Source of the DNA: Nocardiopsis quinghaiensis
Lineage (GTDB): Bacteria > Actinomycetota > Actinomycetes > Streptosporangiales > Streptosporangiaceae
Reading direction: 5' to 3'
NCBI RefSeq assembly: GCF_008638365.1
Contig: NZ_VWVU01000002.1
Location: forward strand, 186,001 to 250,000
DNA: 64,000 nucleotides
The notes beneath the pieces were generated by a model that searched no databases, was not told the DNA's origin, and saw only the letters and a program-made list of their open reading frames with translations. The number at the start of each line of letters is the position of its first letter. Position 1 is the first letter of the stretch. Of this stretch, positions 1-8,658 are shown piece after piece. The translations under genes were made by a program, and so were the position numbers.

Positions 1-2
1 GC

Positions 3-140
3 CGCGGCGACGAGGAGGTCAGCTTCGCCTGGCTCGCCGAGCAGCTGCGGGCGTTCACCGACATCAACCCCGAGTTCGAGACCCCGGTCGACCGGCTGGC
101 CACCTGGCTGGCCCGGCTGGACGACGAGGACGACGAGTAG
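3..140 (+). CDS. C-terminal end of a small DUF6104-like protein (partial)
   Basis: The window opens inside a gene. The frame from base 3 gives 45 residues with no start, ending in TAG. It contains WLAEQLRAF, a segment like INPEFETPVDRLATWLARL, and an acidic tail DDEDDE. From memory this matches a family of roughly 60-residue actinobacterial proteins annotated DUF6104, whose function is unknown. About 15 N-terminal residues lie outside the window. A strong hairpin follows 25 bases after the stop, so this is the end of its transcript. The family assignment rests on recall of the pattern and was not checked by a search. Confidence 0.6.
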   Translation, partial: RGDEEVSFAWLAEQLRAFTDINPEFETPVDRLATWLARLDDEDDE

Positions 141-164
141 GAACCGTTCGCGGCGCGAACGGTG

Positions 165-195
165 AGGGGCCCGGGTCACCACGACCCGGGCCCCT
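165..195 (+). terminator. GC-rich hairpin terminator
   Basis: A perfect 12-bp stem, GGGGCCCGGGTC paired with GACCCGGGCCCC, encloses a 5-base loop, with an extra A-T pair at the base. There is no long T tract, as is common for actinobacterial terminators. It separates the partial gene from the DUF4097-PadR operon. Confidence 0.7.
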
Positions 196-457
196 TCGCG
201 TGTTCCGGGCCGGGTCGGGCTCCGGTCGCGCGGGAACCTGAGGGCGCGGGGCACGTGCGGGTGCCCGACCGCCTCCCGCCGTATGGGGGCGGGCTTCGGG
301 GGATGGTGCGTCCTCGGTTTCCCCAGGCCGTGCGGACGGCCCGGACGGCCCGGTCGGCCACTCGACCGCAGGCCCCGGCGACCCCGGTGCCGCCCCGGTC
401 CGGGCCCCCGTGGCCTCGGGGTACACCCGGGGGTCTCCCTGAACCGACCCGTAGATC

Positions 458-499
458 CGCGACATATCTTGAGTTCCCCAGACACGCGACATATCGTGA
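458..499 (+). promoter_or_regulatory. Direct repeats upstream of DUF4097-padR, probable PadR operator
   Basis: Two copies of CGCGACATATCKTGA (K = T or G) begin at 458 and 485, 27 bases apart. They are the only AT-containing blocks in a very GC-rich leader and lie 31-72 bases before the DUF4097 start. ATATC-type elements are typical of operators of PadR regulators encoded downstream. Autoregulation by the PadR protein of this operon is inferred from position and motif type. Confidence 0.55.
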
Positions 500-529
500 A
501 GCCACGGAGCGAGCGAAAGGGGTCACACG

Positions 530-1381
530 ATGGCACGTTGGACCATCGACAGGCCGATGACCCAGACACTGGACGGCATCGTCGCGTTGCGGGTCCGGAT
601 CATCGGAGGCCACGTCAACATTCTTCCCACCGACGACCCGGTCACCTTCGAGGTCACCGACATCGTCGGCGAGCCCCTCCTGGTCACGCAGGAGGCGGGC
701 ATCCTCACCATCCACTACGAGGACCTCACCAGTCAGGGACTCCTGGACCGGCTGCGGCCCGTCCAGCTCAGCGGCTACAAGCGGGTGCAGCACCGGAAGG
801 CCACCGTGAACCTGCGGCTACCCAAGGACTGCCCGGTCGAGGTCAGCACGGCCAGCGCGTCGATCGTGGCCGCCGGGCTCAGCGCCCGCAGCCATCTGCG
901 GACCGCCTCCGGGGAGATCACCCTCGACGACACCGCTGGGGAGACCGAGATCGGCACCGTCTCGGGCAGCACCGCCGTGCGCAACCCCCACGGCACCCTC
1001 AAGTTCAACAGCGTCAGCGGTCAGCTGGCGGTGGCGGGTGGACGGCTCTCCGCGATGAAGGCCAAGACCGTCTCCGGACAGCTGCTGGCCGACACCGACA
1101 TCGCCCCGGCGGGGCGGGTCCGGCTCAACTCGATCTCCGGCGAGATCGCCCTGCGGGTGCCCTCCGAGACCTCGGCGGCCGTGGAGCTGCGCACCGCGAA
1201 GGCCCCGGTGGAGTCCGACTTCGGCCTGGACCGCCGCAACGCCCCGGGCAGGACGGTCCTGAGCGGGAAGATCGGCGGCGGCGTCGACCCGGCGTCCATC
1301 ACCATCAACTCCGCGTCCGGCCGGACGGCGCTGCTGCGGCGCGCGCCCGAGGCTCCGGCCGCGATTCCCGAGGGGGCCTGA
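530..1381 (+). CDS. DUF4097-family beta-repeat protein
   Basis: This 283-residue protein begins MARWTIDRPMTQTLDG and has no signal peptide or membrane segment. Its body is a run of short beta-strand repeats (SASGEIT, VSGSTAV, NSVSGQL, KTVSGQL, NSISGEI, NSASGRT), the hallmark of DUF4097 adhesin-like beta-solenoid proteins. The biochemical role of the family is not established. In actinobacteria these genes commonly sit directly before a PadR regulator, as here, where the TGA stop abuts the padR ATG. An AAAGG ribosome-binding site lies 9 bases before the ATG. The protein is probably cytoplasmic and may act with the PadR protein in envelope-stress sensing, which is inference from the pairing only. 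Confidence 0.8.
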   Translation: MARWTIDRPMTQTLDGIVALRVRIIGGHVNILPTDDPVTFEVTDIVGEPLLVTQEAGILTIHYEDLTSQGLLDRLRPVQLSGYKRVQHRKATVNLRLPKDCPVEVSTASASIVAAGLSARSHLRTASGEITLDDTAGETEIGTVSGSTAVRNPHGTLKFNSVSGQLAVAGGRLSAMKAKTVSGQLLADTDIAPAGRVRLNSISGEIALRVPSETSAAVELRTAKAPVESDFGLDRRNAPGRTVLSGKIGGGVDPASITINSASGRTALLRRAPEAPAAIPEGA

Positions 1382-2350
1382 ATGAGCACCATCTTCGGCC
1401 ACGGAAGACTCCGGCTCTACCTGCTCAAGCTGCTGGACGAGAACCCGCGGCACGGTTACGAGATCATCAGCCTGCTCCGCGACCGCTTCCTCGGGGTGTA
1501 CTCGCCCTCGCCCGGAACCATCTACCCCCGGCTCGCGCGGCTGGAGGAGGAGGGGCTGGTCACCCACACCGAGGAGGGCGGCCGCAAGGTCTACCGCCTC
1601 ACCGACAAGGGCCGCGAGGAACTGCGTGAGCGCAGCGGCGACCTGAACGACCTGGAGCGGGAGATCACCGACTCGGTGCGCGACATCGCCCGCGCGGTCA
1701 AGCAGGACGTGCGGGCGACGATCAGCTCGCTGCGTGAGGAGCTGAAGTTCGCCTCCGGAGAGGCGCGCCGCCCCGATTCCGGGGAGGGCCCGCGCGGCTC
1801 CGAGGGCTCCGAGGAGGCCGGGGAGCCGTCCGGGGAGCACCGTGAGCGGCACGGGAGGCAGGGCTGCGAGGAGGGCTCGCGGTGGACCCGTGAGTGGGGG
1901 CGCTTCTCCCAGGGTTTCGGTGCCTTCGGCGCCGCCTGGGGCCGGGGCGACTCCGAGCGCGCCTCACAGGCCCCGGAGTTCGAGCGGGCGCTGCGCGACT
2001 TCGGCGACCGGGTCCGCGACACCTTCCGCGAGGCGGGCCACGTGGGAGAGGCCGCCGCCGGCGACCTGCGGCGCATCCTGGACGACACGGTCGAGGTGAT
2101 CCGCCGGGACATGCGGCACTGGGGCCCGCCCGCCGACCGCCCGGAGGAGGGCCCGGGGACCACCGGGGAGCCCGCCGCCTCGGGGGAGGGAGGCGCCGCC
2201 GAGCCGGAGCCCTCCTCCGGGGAACCCGCCGAGAAGCCTACGGAGGAGTCCGCCGAGGGGGCCGCCGAGAAGCCCGGGTCGCCGCCGGAGCCGCCCTCCG
2301 GCGGCGACCCGTGGAGCCAGGCGGTCGACGACACCGGCGACGGCAGGTAG
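1382..2350 (+). CDS. PadR-family transcriptional regulator with long acidic tail
   Basis: The protein has 322 residues. Residues 1-85 are a PadR winged-helix domain (LLDENPRHGYEII, then SPGTIYPRLARLEEEGLV, then GGRKVYRLTDKGREEL). A predicted helical or coiled stretch follows, and the C-terminal half is low-complexity, rich in Glu, Gly, Pro and Ser. Typical PadR proteins are 110-200 residues, so the tail is long, though this is common in DUF4097-linked PadR proteins. The start directly follows the DUF4097 stop (TGAATG), which indicates translational coupling. It probably represses its own operon through the two ATATC repeats upstream. The ligand or signal is unknown. Confidence 0.85.
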   Translation: MSTIFGHGRLRLYLLKLLDENPRHGYEIISLLRDRFLGVYSPSPGTIYPRLARLEEEGLVTHTEEGGRKVYRLTDKGREELRERSGDLNDLEREITDSVRDIARAVKQDVRATISSLREELKFASGEARRPDSGEGPRGSEGSEEAGEPSGEHRERHGRQGCEEGSRWTREWGRFSQGFGAFGAAWGRGDSERASQAPEFERALRDFGDRVRDTFREAGHVGEAAAGDLRRILDDTVEVIRRDMRHWGPPADRPEEGPGTTGEPAASGEGGAAEPEPSSGEPAEKPTEESAEGAAEKPGSPPEPPSGGDPWSQAVDDTGDGR

Positions 2351-2418
2351 TCCGGTGAGGACGCCCGGAGGACACCGCAGGGGCGCGTCCTCCGGGCCCT
2401 CGCCGGGCAGGAACGGTC

Positions 2419-2448
2419 GGGGCCCGGCACCACACGGTGCCGGGCCCC
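2419..2448. terminator. Bidirectional hairpin between padR and malic enzyme
   Basis: A perfect 13-bp stem, GGGGCCCGGCACC with GGTGCCGGGCCCC, has a 4-base loop. It lies between two convergent genes, 69 bases after the padR stop and 17 bases from the malic enzyme stop, and can serve both. A second weaker hairpin (GGACGCCCGGAGGAC region) lies just upstream. Confidence 0.7.
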
Positions 2449-2464
2449 TCCCGCGCCTGGGTGT

Positions 2465-3688
2465 CTAGCGGCGGGCGACGCCGTCCTCACGGGCCTGGGC
2501 GGCGACCGCTGCGGACACCGCCGGGACCACCCGCCCGTCGAAGGAGCTGGGGAGGATGTAGTCGGCGGCCAGGTCGTCCCCGACCAGGTCCGCCAGCGCC
2601 GTGGCGGCGGCCAGCTTCATGTTCTCGGTGATGTCCGTCGCGCCCGCGTCGAGGGCGCCCCGGAACACGCCGGGGAAGGCCAGCACGTTGTTGATCTGGT
2701 TCGGGAAGTCGCTGCGCCCGGTGGCGACGACGCTCGCGTGCCGGCGGGCGACGTCGGGGTGCACCTCCGGGTTGGGGTTGGCCATCGCGAAGATGATCGC
2801 GTTCTCGGCCATGGTGGAGACCACGGACTCGGGGACCTCCCCGGCGGACAGGCCGATGAACACGTCGGCCCCCTCCAGCGCGCTCTCGATGGACCCGCTC
2901 ACCCCCGCCTTGTTGCTGATGGAGGCCAACTCCTGCTTGACGGCCGTCAGACCCTCCCGGCCGTCGTGGATCATGCCCTTGGAGTCGGCCACGGCGATGT
3001 CGCCGATCCCGCCGTCGAGGAGCATCTTGGTGACGGCCACGCCCGCGGCGCCCGCCCCGGAGACCACGACGCGCAGGTCGCCCAGGGTGCGCCCGGTCAG
3101 CCGGGCGGCGTTGCGCAGAGCGGCGACGGTGACGATCGCGGTGCCGTGCTGGTCGTCGTGGAAGACGGGGATGTCCAGGCGCTCGCGCAGTTGCCGCTCG
3201 ATCTCGAAGCAGCGGGGGGCGGAGATGTCCTCCAGGTTGATCCCGCCGAAGGAGGGGGCCATGCGCACGACGGTCTCGACGATCTCGTCGACCCCGGTGC
3301 AGCCCAGCGCGATCGGCACGGAGTCGACGTCGCCGAACTGCTTGAACAGCAGCGACTTGCCCTCCATGACCGGCAGGGAGGCCTCGGGACCGATGTCGCC
3401 CAGGCCCAGGACCGCGGTGCCGTCGGTGACGACGGCGACCAGGTTGCTCTTCCAGGTGTAGGTCTCGACGAGTTCGGGGGTCTCGGCGATGGCGTCGCAG
3501 ACGCGGGCGACACCGGGGGTGTAGGCGAGGGACAGGCCCTCGTGGTCGTGGACGTCGACGGACGAGGTCACGTGGAGCTTGCCACCGCGGTGCAGCGCGA
3601 AGGCGGGATCCTCATCCAGGTTCTGGGAACGCGAAACGGTGGTCACTACTTCAAACCCCTCAAGGTCTTGCGTGTTCCACCCTGCCAT
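2465..3688 (-). CDS. NAD(P)-dependent malic enzyme
   Basis: This 407-residue enzyme carries out oxidative decarboxylation of malate to pyruvate and CO2. It has the malic-enzyme N-terminal domain ([12 protein letters not shown] near residues 55-66, a [12 protein letters not shown] stretch and [18 protein letters not shown]) and a Rossmann domain ([14 protein letters not shown], then VADSKG). The segment [14 protein letters not shown] contains the conserved metal-binding acidic pair. It is the short bacterial form, lacking both the N-terminal ACT domain of some actinobacterial versions and the phosphotransacetylase tail of MaeB. Cofactor preference cannot be read safely. It is a single-gene transcript, divergent from the amino-acid ABC operon across a 352-base gap. 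Confidence 0.92.
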   Translation of the reverse strand: MAGWNTQDLEGFEVVTTVSRSQNLDEDPAFALHRGGKLHVTSSVDVHDHEGLSLAYTPGVARVCDAIAETPELVETYTWKSNLVAVVTDGTAVLGLGDIGPEASLPVMEGKSLLFKQFGDVDSVPIALGCTGVDEIVETVVRMAPSFGGINLEDISAPRCFEIERQLRERLDIPVFHDDQHGTAIVTVAALRNAARLTGRTLGDLRVVVSGAGAAGVAVTKMLLDGGIGDIAVADSKGMIHDGREGLTAVKQELASISNKAGVSGSIESALEGADVFIGLSAGEVPESVVSTMAENAIIFAMANPNPEVHPDVARRHASVVATGRSDFPNQINNVLAFPGVFRGALDAGATDITENMKLAAATALADLVGDDLAADYILPSSFDGRVVPAVSAAVAAQAREDGVARR

Positions 3689-4040
3689 CGGCCATGACGG
3701 CGGGACGGACCGGCAGTGGTGCGAACCGCGCGCGAAGACGTGAAGATGCTAGGGGGACTCCTCCTCGGCGCCGGTCGGCCATGACCGGTGGTGTCGCCGG
3801 GGAGAGTCGTTCTTCGCTGGACTCCTATGCGAGTTACTGCGCGGCCGCTCTCACGGGGATGACCCGTTACGCAATCCTCTCACAACGGTGACCACAGGAA
3901 AATCGCGGGTCGGCACGATGAGACAGCACCGACTTATCAGCTTTTAAAGCATGATGTTCTGAATGTCGTTTTGGCTCGGGTGGTGAGGTCACGAACCCGC
4001 CTCCGACCAGGCGCTCCGCGCCCCCGAAGGAGACACCACG
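3689..4040. promoter_or_regulatory. Divergent promoter region, malic enzyme / amino-acid ABC operon
   Basis: No gene is supported in these 352 bases. The stretch 3830-3970 is markedly AT-richer than its surroundings. It contains an 11-base palindrome GCTTTTAAAGC at 3940-3950, followed by ATGATGTT, about 90 bases before the binding-protein start. This could be an operator or promoter element. No regulator can be named. Confidence 0.35.
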
Positions 4041-4964
4041 ATGGCCCTGCACAAGCCCCTGCCCGCGCCGCTCACCCTTGGAGCCCTGTCCCTCGCCGGT
4101 GTCCTGGCGCTGTCCGCCTGCGGCGGCGACGGCGGGAGCACCGAGGAGACCGCCGCGCCCGAGGCGCCCACCGTCGAGTCCGACGAGGAGCTCGCCGCCC
4201 TCGTCCCCGCCGACATCGCCGAGGCCGGGAGCGTCAAGATCGGTGTCGAGGCCTCCTACCCGCCGGGCGAGTTCCTGGAGGAGGACGGCGAGACCGTCCA
4301 GGGCTTCAACGTGGACCTCGTCAACGCCGCGCTGGGCAAGCTCGGCCTGGAGGGCCAGTGGGAGCCCACCGCCTTCGACTCCATCATCATCGGTGTGGAC
4401 ACGGGCACCTACGACCTCGGCTCCTCCTCCTTCACCGTCACCGAGGAGCGCATGGAGCAGGTCAACATGGTCAGCTACTTCTCCTCGGGCACCCAGTGGT
4501 TCGCCCAGGCGGGCAACCCCCAGGACGTGGACCCCGACAACGCCTGCGGCATGCGGATCGCGGTGCAGGCCAACACCACCCACGACACCGACATCGAGGA
4601 GCGCAGCACGGCCTGCGTCGACGCCGGTGAGGATCCCATCACCATCCAGAAGTTCGAGAGCCAGCCGCTGGCCACCGAGACGGTCGTCTCCGGCGTCAAC
4701 GACGCCTCGCTCGCCGACATGCCGACCTCCGCGTACGCGCTGGACCAGACCGGCGAGGGCGTCCTGGAGTTCGTCGGCGAGCAGTACAACGCCGCCCCCT
4801 ACGGCGTCCTCACCCACCAGGACGACACCGAGCTGGCCGAGGCCGTCGCCGCCGCCTTCAACGCCCTGATGGAGGACGGCACCTACTCCGAGGTCCTGGA
4901 GCAGTGGGGCGTGGACGCCGGCGGACTGGAGGCCGCCGAGGTCAACCCCGAGCTCTCGGAGTAG
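4041..4964 (+). CDS. Amino-acid ABC transporter substrate-binding lipoprotein
   Basis: This 307-residue protein has a lipoprotein signal peptide: a hydrophobic segment followed by the lipobox LSAC with Cys near residue 29, then a Gly/Glu/Thr-rich linker. The mature domain is a periplasmic-binding type 3 (SBP_bac_3) fold, with VKIGVEASYPPGEF, VQGFNVDLVNAALGKLG and a FDSIIIGVDTGTYDLGSSSFTVT segment. It captures a polar amino acid outside the membrane and delivers it to the permease encoded next. The 42-base gap to the permease supports an operon. The exact amino acid cannot be assigned. Confidence 0.9.
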   Translation: MALHKPLPAPLTLGALSLAGVLALSACGGDGGSTEETAAPEAPTVESDEELAALVPADIAEAGSVKIGVEASYPPGEFLEEDGETVQGFNVDLVNAALGKLGLEGQWEPTAFDSIIIGVDTGTYDLGSSSFTVTEERMEQVNMVSYFSSGTQWFAQAGNPQDVDPDNACGMRIAVQANTTHDTDIEERSTACVDAGEDPITIQKFESQPLATETVVSGVNDASLADMPTSAYALDQTGEGVLEFVGEQYNAAPYGVLTHQDDTELAEAVAAAFNALMEDGTYSEVLEQWGVDAGGLEAAEVNPELSE

Positions 4965-5006
4965 ACCGAGTCCCTCACCGACCCCCACCGAGCGAAAGAC
5001 TGACCC

Positions 5007-5972
5007 GTGTCCTCACCGACCGAACCGGTGGGCGGGCCGGTGTCGAAGACCTCGACCCCGGCCCGCTCGACCGAGCCCGTCACCGCCGTCCCCGTGCGCT
5101 ACCCCGAACGGTGGATCGCCGCCGGTGTCATCCTGGTCCTCGCGGCCATGTTCGTGCACATGCTGGTCACGAACGACGCGTTCAACTGGCCGTTCATGGC
5201 CGACCACATGTTCTCGGAGCCGGTCGTACGCGGTGTGTGGATCACCCTCAGCGCCACCGTGCTGTCGATGGTCATCGGCGTCGTCCTGGGCATCGTCCTG
5301 GCGGTGATGCGGCTTTCCGGCAACCCGGTCCTGGTGTCCGTCTCCTGGCTGTACACCTGGTTCTTCCGGGGTGTGCCCCGCCTGGTGCTGGCGGTGCTCT
5401 TCGGCAACCTCGCCATCCTGTACCAGACCGTCGAGCTCGGCCTGCCCTTCGACAACTACTGGATGGCGTGGCTGGGCATGGAGGGTGACGCCCGCTTCTT
5501 CGAGATCGACACCCGCACCGCGCTCAGCGGCTACACCGCGGGCCTGCTCGCGCTGTCGCTGTCCGAGGGCGCCTACATGGCCGAGATCATCCGCGCGGGC
5601 CTGCAGTCGGTGGACAAGGGCCAGACCGAGGCCGCGCAGGCGCTCGGCATGAGCCGGGGCAGGGTCCTGCGCCGGATCACCCTCCCGCAGGCGATGCGGG
5701 TGGTCATCCCGCCCACGGGCAACGAGACCATCGCCATGCTCAAGGACACCGCGCTGCTGGCGTACGTGCCGGTGACCATCGAGCTGTTCTACCAGCTGCA
5801 GGCCATCGGCGCCCGGACCTACCAGATCTTCCCGATGCTGGTGGCGGCGTGCCTGTGGTACCTGGCCATCACCAGTGTGCTGATGGTCGGCCAGTACTTC
5901 ATCGAGCGCAGGTTCAACCCGGGACAGCACGGCAGCATCCGGAACCGCATCGTCGGAGGGGCGCACAGATGA
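5007..5972 (+). CDS. Amino-acid ABC transporter permease
   Basis: This 321-residue inner-membrane protein starts at GTG, with the purine-rich AGCGAAAGA about 10 bases upstream. It has a cytoplasmic N-terminal tail and about five membrane helices. The HisM/GlnP-type region includes the EAA loop ([20 protein letters not shown], then [13 protein letters not shown]), which contacts the ATPase, and [18 protein letters not shown]. An unusually long periplasmic insert between helices includes [17 protein letters not shown], as in several actinobacterial relatives. Its stop overlaps the ATPase start (ATGA), so the two are translationally coupled. Confidence 0.92.
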   Translation: MSSPTEPVGGPVSKTSTPARSTEPVTAVPVRYPERWIAAGVILVLAAMFVHMLVTNDAFNWPFMADHMFSEPVVRGVWITLSATVLSMVIGVVLGIVLAVMRLSGNPVLVSVSWLYTWFFRGVPRLVLAVLFGNLAILYQTVELGLPFDNYWMAWLGMEGDARFFEIDTRTALSGYTAGLLALSLSEGAYMAEIIRAGLQSVDKGQTEAAQALGMSRGRVLRRITLPQAMRVVIPPTGNETIAMLKDTALLAYVPVTIELFYQLQAIGARTYQIFPMLVAACLWYLAITSVLMVGQYFIERRFNPGQHGSIRNRIVGGAHR

Positions 5973-6790
5973 GCGAGCAGATCCAGGAGGGGACCGTCGT
6001 GGAGGCGTCCGAGGGCACAGGTCCACCCGTCGACGCGCTGGTCGTGGCGGAGAACGTGCACAAGAGCTTCGGCCGCCTGGAGGTCCTCAAGGGCATCGAC
6101 CTGCACGTGAGGCGCGGTGAGGTCATGTGCATCGTCGGCCCGTCCGGGTCCGGCAAGTCCACGTTCCTGCGCTGCATCAACCACCTGGAGAAGCTCACCG
6201 CGGGTCGCCTGTGGGTCAACGGCGACCTGATGGGGTACCGGCAGAAGCGCGGGCGGCTGTACGAGCTGCGCGACAACGAGATCGCCGCCCAGCGCAGCGA
6301 CATCGGCATGGTCTTCCAGCGGTTCAACCTGTTCCCGCACCTGAGCGCCCTCGGCAACGTCACCGAGGCGCCCGTACAGGTCAAGCGGGTGCCCAGGGCC
6401 GAGGCCACCGCCAGGGCCGTGGAACTGCTGGAGCGGGTGGGCCTGCCGGACAAGGCCGACGCCTATCCCGACCAGCTCTCCGGCGGCCAGCAGCAGCGCG
6501 TGGCGATCGCCCGCGCGCTGGCCATGGAACCGTCGCTGATGCTGTTCGACGAACCCACCAGCGCCCTGGACCCGGAGCTGGTCGGCGAGGTCCTGGACGT
6601 CATGCGCGACCTGGCCGAGGGCGGGATGACGATGGTGGTCGTCACCCACGAGATGGGGTTCGCCCGCGAGGTCGGCGACTCCCTGGTCTTCATGGACGAC
6701 GGCATGGTGGTGGAGTCGGGGACACCCGCGGAGGTGCTCTCCGCTCCGCGCCACGAGCGCACCCAGGCCTTCCTCTCCAAGGTGCTCTGA
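5969..6790 (+). CDS. Amino-acid ABC transporter ATP-binding protein
   Basis: This 273-residue ATPase powers the importer. Walker A is GPSGSGKS, the Q-loop is in [11 protein letters not shown], the signature is LSGGQQQR, Walker B is LMLFDEP with TSALDPE after it, and the switch His is in VTHEMGFA. The class is GlnQ/HisP-like polar amino-acid importers. I chose the ATG at 5969, which overlaps the permease TGA by one base pair step (ATGA); a longer open frame upstream is only read-through of permease DNA. The N-terminal 25 residues precede the ABC domain. A hairpin terminator follows at 6815. Confidence 0.93.
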   Translation: MSEQIQEGTVVEASEGTGPPVDALVVAENVHKSFGRLEVLKGIDLHVRRGEVMCIVGPSGSGKSTFLRCINHLEKLTAGRLWVNGDLMGYRQKRGRLYELRDNEIAAQRSDIGMVFQRFNLFPHLSALGNVTEAPVQVKRVPRAEATARAVELLERVGLPDKADAYPDQLSGGQQQRVAIARALAMEPSLMLFDEPTSALDPELVGEVLDVMRDLAEGGMTMVVVTHEMGFAREVGDSLVFMDDGMVVESGTPAEVLSAPRHERTQAFLSKVL

Positions 6791-6814
6791 CCAGGCGCGG
6801 TGATCCCCGCCGAC

Positions 6815-6842
6815 GCCCCGTGCCCCGCCGGGGGTGCGGGGC
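6815..6842 (+). terminator. Hairpin terminator of the amino-acid ABC operon
   Basis: GCCCCG and CGGGGC close a stem that contains a second CCCC/GGGG pairing. It lies 25 bases after the ATPase stop. There is no T tract. Confidence 0.55.
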
Positions 6843-6952
6843 GCCGGCGTCCCGCGGTCCCCCTCGCCCGGGGCGGGAAACGCCGCACGAAGTCTTGACC
6901 GCGCGATGGCGTACACCCAGAGTCGTGGGGTAGGAACCGCCCGGGGAGGGAC

Positions 6953-7540
6953 ATGGACGCGCGCACGGAACACACACGCAGGCGCTGGAACCGCATGGCC
7001 TCCTACCGCGAGCACGGCGAGCGCTTCCAGAGCCCCGCCATGCGCCGCACCCGCGAGATCCTGTGCGCCGGGGCCCGCGGCCGGACCCTGGAGGTGGCGG
7101 TCGGGACCGGCCGGAACCTGTCCTACTACCCGCCCCAGGTCCGCCTCACCGCCATCGACCTCAGCCCGGAGATGCTCGCCCGCGCCCGGAGGAGGGCCGA
7201 CGAGCTGGGGATGGCCGCCCGGTTCCTGGAGGGCGACGCGCAGTCGCTGGACTTCCCCGACCAGAGCTTCGACACGGTTCTGTGCACGCTGGCCATGGGC
7301 GCCGTCCCCGACCAGCACCGCGCCCTGTCGGAGCTGTACCGGGTGCTGGTGCCGGGCGGCAGGCTGCTGATGGTCGACCACGTCGAGTACGCCGGCTTTC
7401 CCGGACGGCTCCTGGAACAGCGCCGTGAGCACCCGCGCCGCCTGCCACGGGAGGTGGCCGCCGAGGTGGGGTTCGAGGTCGGCCACCACGACCGCCTGTT
7501 CCTCGGGCTGGTCGAGCGGGTGGTCGCCCACCGTCCCTGA
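6953..7540 (+). CDS. Class I SAM-dependent methyltransferase (UbiE-like)
   Basis: This 195-residue enzyme has motif I LEVAVGTGRN, motif II TAIDLSPEML, the acidic GDAQSLDFPD loop, and the post-motif ELYRVLVPGGRLLMVDH. This is the Methyltransf_11 pattern of small phospholipid or quinone methyltransferases. The acceptor is unknown. The N-terminus begins MDARTEHTRRRWNRMASYR, typical of the group. It is a stand-alone gene: a terminator lies upstream, and an 80-base gap to the GNAT gene leaves open a two-gene transcript. The start ATG follows a GGGAGGGAC Shine-Dalgarno region. Confidence 0.85.
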   Translation: MDARTEHTRRRWNRMASYREHGERFQSPAMRRTREILCAGARGRTLEVAVGTGRNLSYYPPQVRLTAIDLSPEMLARARRRADELGMAARFLEGDAQSLDFPDQSFDTVLCTLAMGAVPDQHRALSELYRVLVPGGRLLMVDHVEYAGFPGRLLEQRREHPRRLPREVAAEVGFEVGHHDRLFLGLVERVVAHRP

Positions 7541-7620
7541 GCGGTCCGGTCCGACCGCAGAACACCTCCGGTCCAGCGCATATCCTGAAAGGAACGCTGT
7601 CCCCGCTCCGAGGTGGTCCG

Positions 7621-8106
7621 ATGATCCGCCCTGCCCGCCCCGACGACGTCCCCGTCATCCACGCGATGATCGGAGAGCTCGCCGAGTACGAGAAGGAACC
7701 GGACGCGGTCGCGGCCACCGAGCAGGACCTGCGCACGGCCCTGTTCGGCCCCGAACCGGCGGTGTTCGCGCACGTCGCCGAGCACGTGGACGGGGGCACC
7801 GCCGTCGCCGGGTTCGCGCTCTGGTTCCGCAACTACTCCACCTGGACCGGCAGGCACGGCATCCACCTGGAGGACCTGTACGTGCGCCCCGAGGCGCGCG
7901 GCCGGGGACACGGGCTGGGACTGCTGCGTACCCTGGCGCGGATCTGCGTGGAACGCGGTTACACGCGCCTGGAGTGGTCCGTGCTCGACTGGAACGAACC
8001 CTCGATCCGGTTCTACGAATCCCTGGGCTCCCAGCCGATGGACGGGTGGACGGTCCGCCGTCTGGACGGTGACGCGCTGACCGTACTGGGTGCCGGACAG
8101 GACTGA
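7621..8106 (+). CDS. GNAT-family N-acetyltransferase (diamine acetyltransferase-like)
   Basis: This 161-residue protein has the complete GNAT fold. Acetyl-CoA-binding motif A is LEDLYVRPEARGRGHGLGLL, and motif B is LEWSVLDWNEPSIRFYESLG. The N-terminal IRPARPDDVPVI and EYEKEPDAV resemble the spermidine/spermine acetyltransferase group, so polyamine or thialysine-type amines are possible acceptors; this is inference. Acetyl transfer to a primary amine in the cytoplasm is the family reaction. The ATG start is preceded by the purine stretch GAGGTGG. Confidence 0.85.
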   Translation: MIRPARPDDVPVIHAMIGELAEYEKEPDAVAATEQDLRTALFGPEPAVFAHVAEHVDGGTAVAGFALWFRNYSTWTGRHGIHLEDLYVRPEARGRGHGLGLLRTLARICVERGYTRLEWSVLDWNEPSIRFYESLGSQPMDGWTVRRLDGDALTVLGAGQD

Positions 8107-8133
8107 GACATGCCGTCCGTCTTGCTTTCGTTC

Positions 8134-8177
8134 CGGATCGTGTGGACACGATCCGTTCTCCCTGCCGCAGTGGCAGG
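8134..8177. promoter_or_regulatory. Two inverted repeats upstream of rsbW
   Basis: CGGATCGTGT at 8134-8143 pairs perfectly with ACACGATCCG at 8146-8155 around two bases, giving a near-perfect 22-base palindrome. CCTGCC/GGCAGG at 8161-8177 forms a small hairpin right after it. The first looks more like an operator than a terminator because its loop is too short for RNA. The second may end the GNAT transcript. No regulator is identified. Confidence 0.45.
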
Positions 8178-8232
8178 GTGAAACCAGATACATTGCTCTC
8201 AAGCGGCAACCCCGCTCCCCCGAAGGAGGGAC

Positions 8233-8658
8233 GTGACCGAAGAAACCGCTGTACCCACGGCCGACGCCATCGGTGTCCGGGACGCTGTCACTGTCAACAT
8301 GCCTGCGGACAGCGCCTACTTGTCCGTCTTGCGGACGGCGACGGCGGGTCTGGCCGCACGGCTCGACTTCACCCTCGACGAGATCGAGGATCTGAGGATC
8401 GGTGTCGACGAGGCCTGTGCGATGCTCCTCTCCCAGGCGCTGCCCGGTACGGAACTGACCACGGAGTTCGAACTCACCCCTGAGGGAATGCGTATATCCG
8501 TCTCGGTGCTCACCGCCGACGGGCGCCTTCCCGCACGCGACACCTTCGCCTGGACCGTCCTGTCCGCTTTGGCGGGAGAGGTCGACGCGGGGGCCGGACC
8601 GGACGACCGCGTCCACATCGTCCTGTACAAGCGCCGCGGCACCCTGGAGTCGGCGTGA
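8233..8658 (+). CDS. rsbW: RsbW/UsfX-type anti-sigma factor
   Basis: This 141-residue GHKL-like protein should bind and silence the sigma factor encoded next. The segment LDFTLDEIEDLRIGVDEACAML matches the N-box helix of the family, but the box Asn is replaced by Met and no DxGxG ATP-lid motif is visible. This resembles the mycobacterial UsfX type, so kinase activity is doubtful. The start is GTG after an AAGGAGGG Shine-Dalgarno, five bases away. The last codons overlap the sigma gene (GTGA), giving coupled synthesis of the pair. No anti-anti-sigma gene is adjacent. Confidence 0.85.
   Translation: MTEETAVPTADAIGVRDAVTVNMPADSAYLSVLRTATAGLAARLDFTLDEIEDLRIGVDEACAMLLSQALPGTELTTEFELTPEGMRISVSVLTADGRLPARDTFAWTVLSALAGEVDAGAGPDDRVHIVLYKRRGTLESA

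Noticed and set aside
8155..8181. Possible SigF-type promoter (GTTC-N17-GGGTGA) before rsbW
   Set aside because: Both elements deviate from GTTT and GGGTAT/C and the second overlaps a small hairpin; too weak to list.
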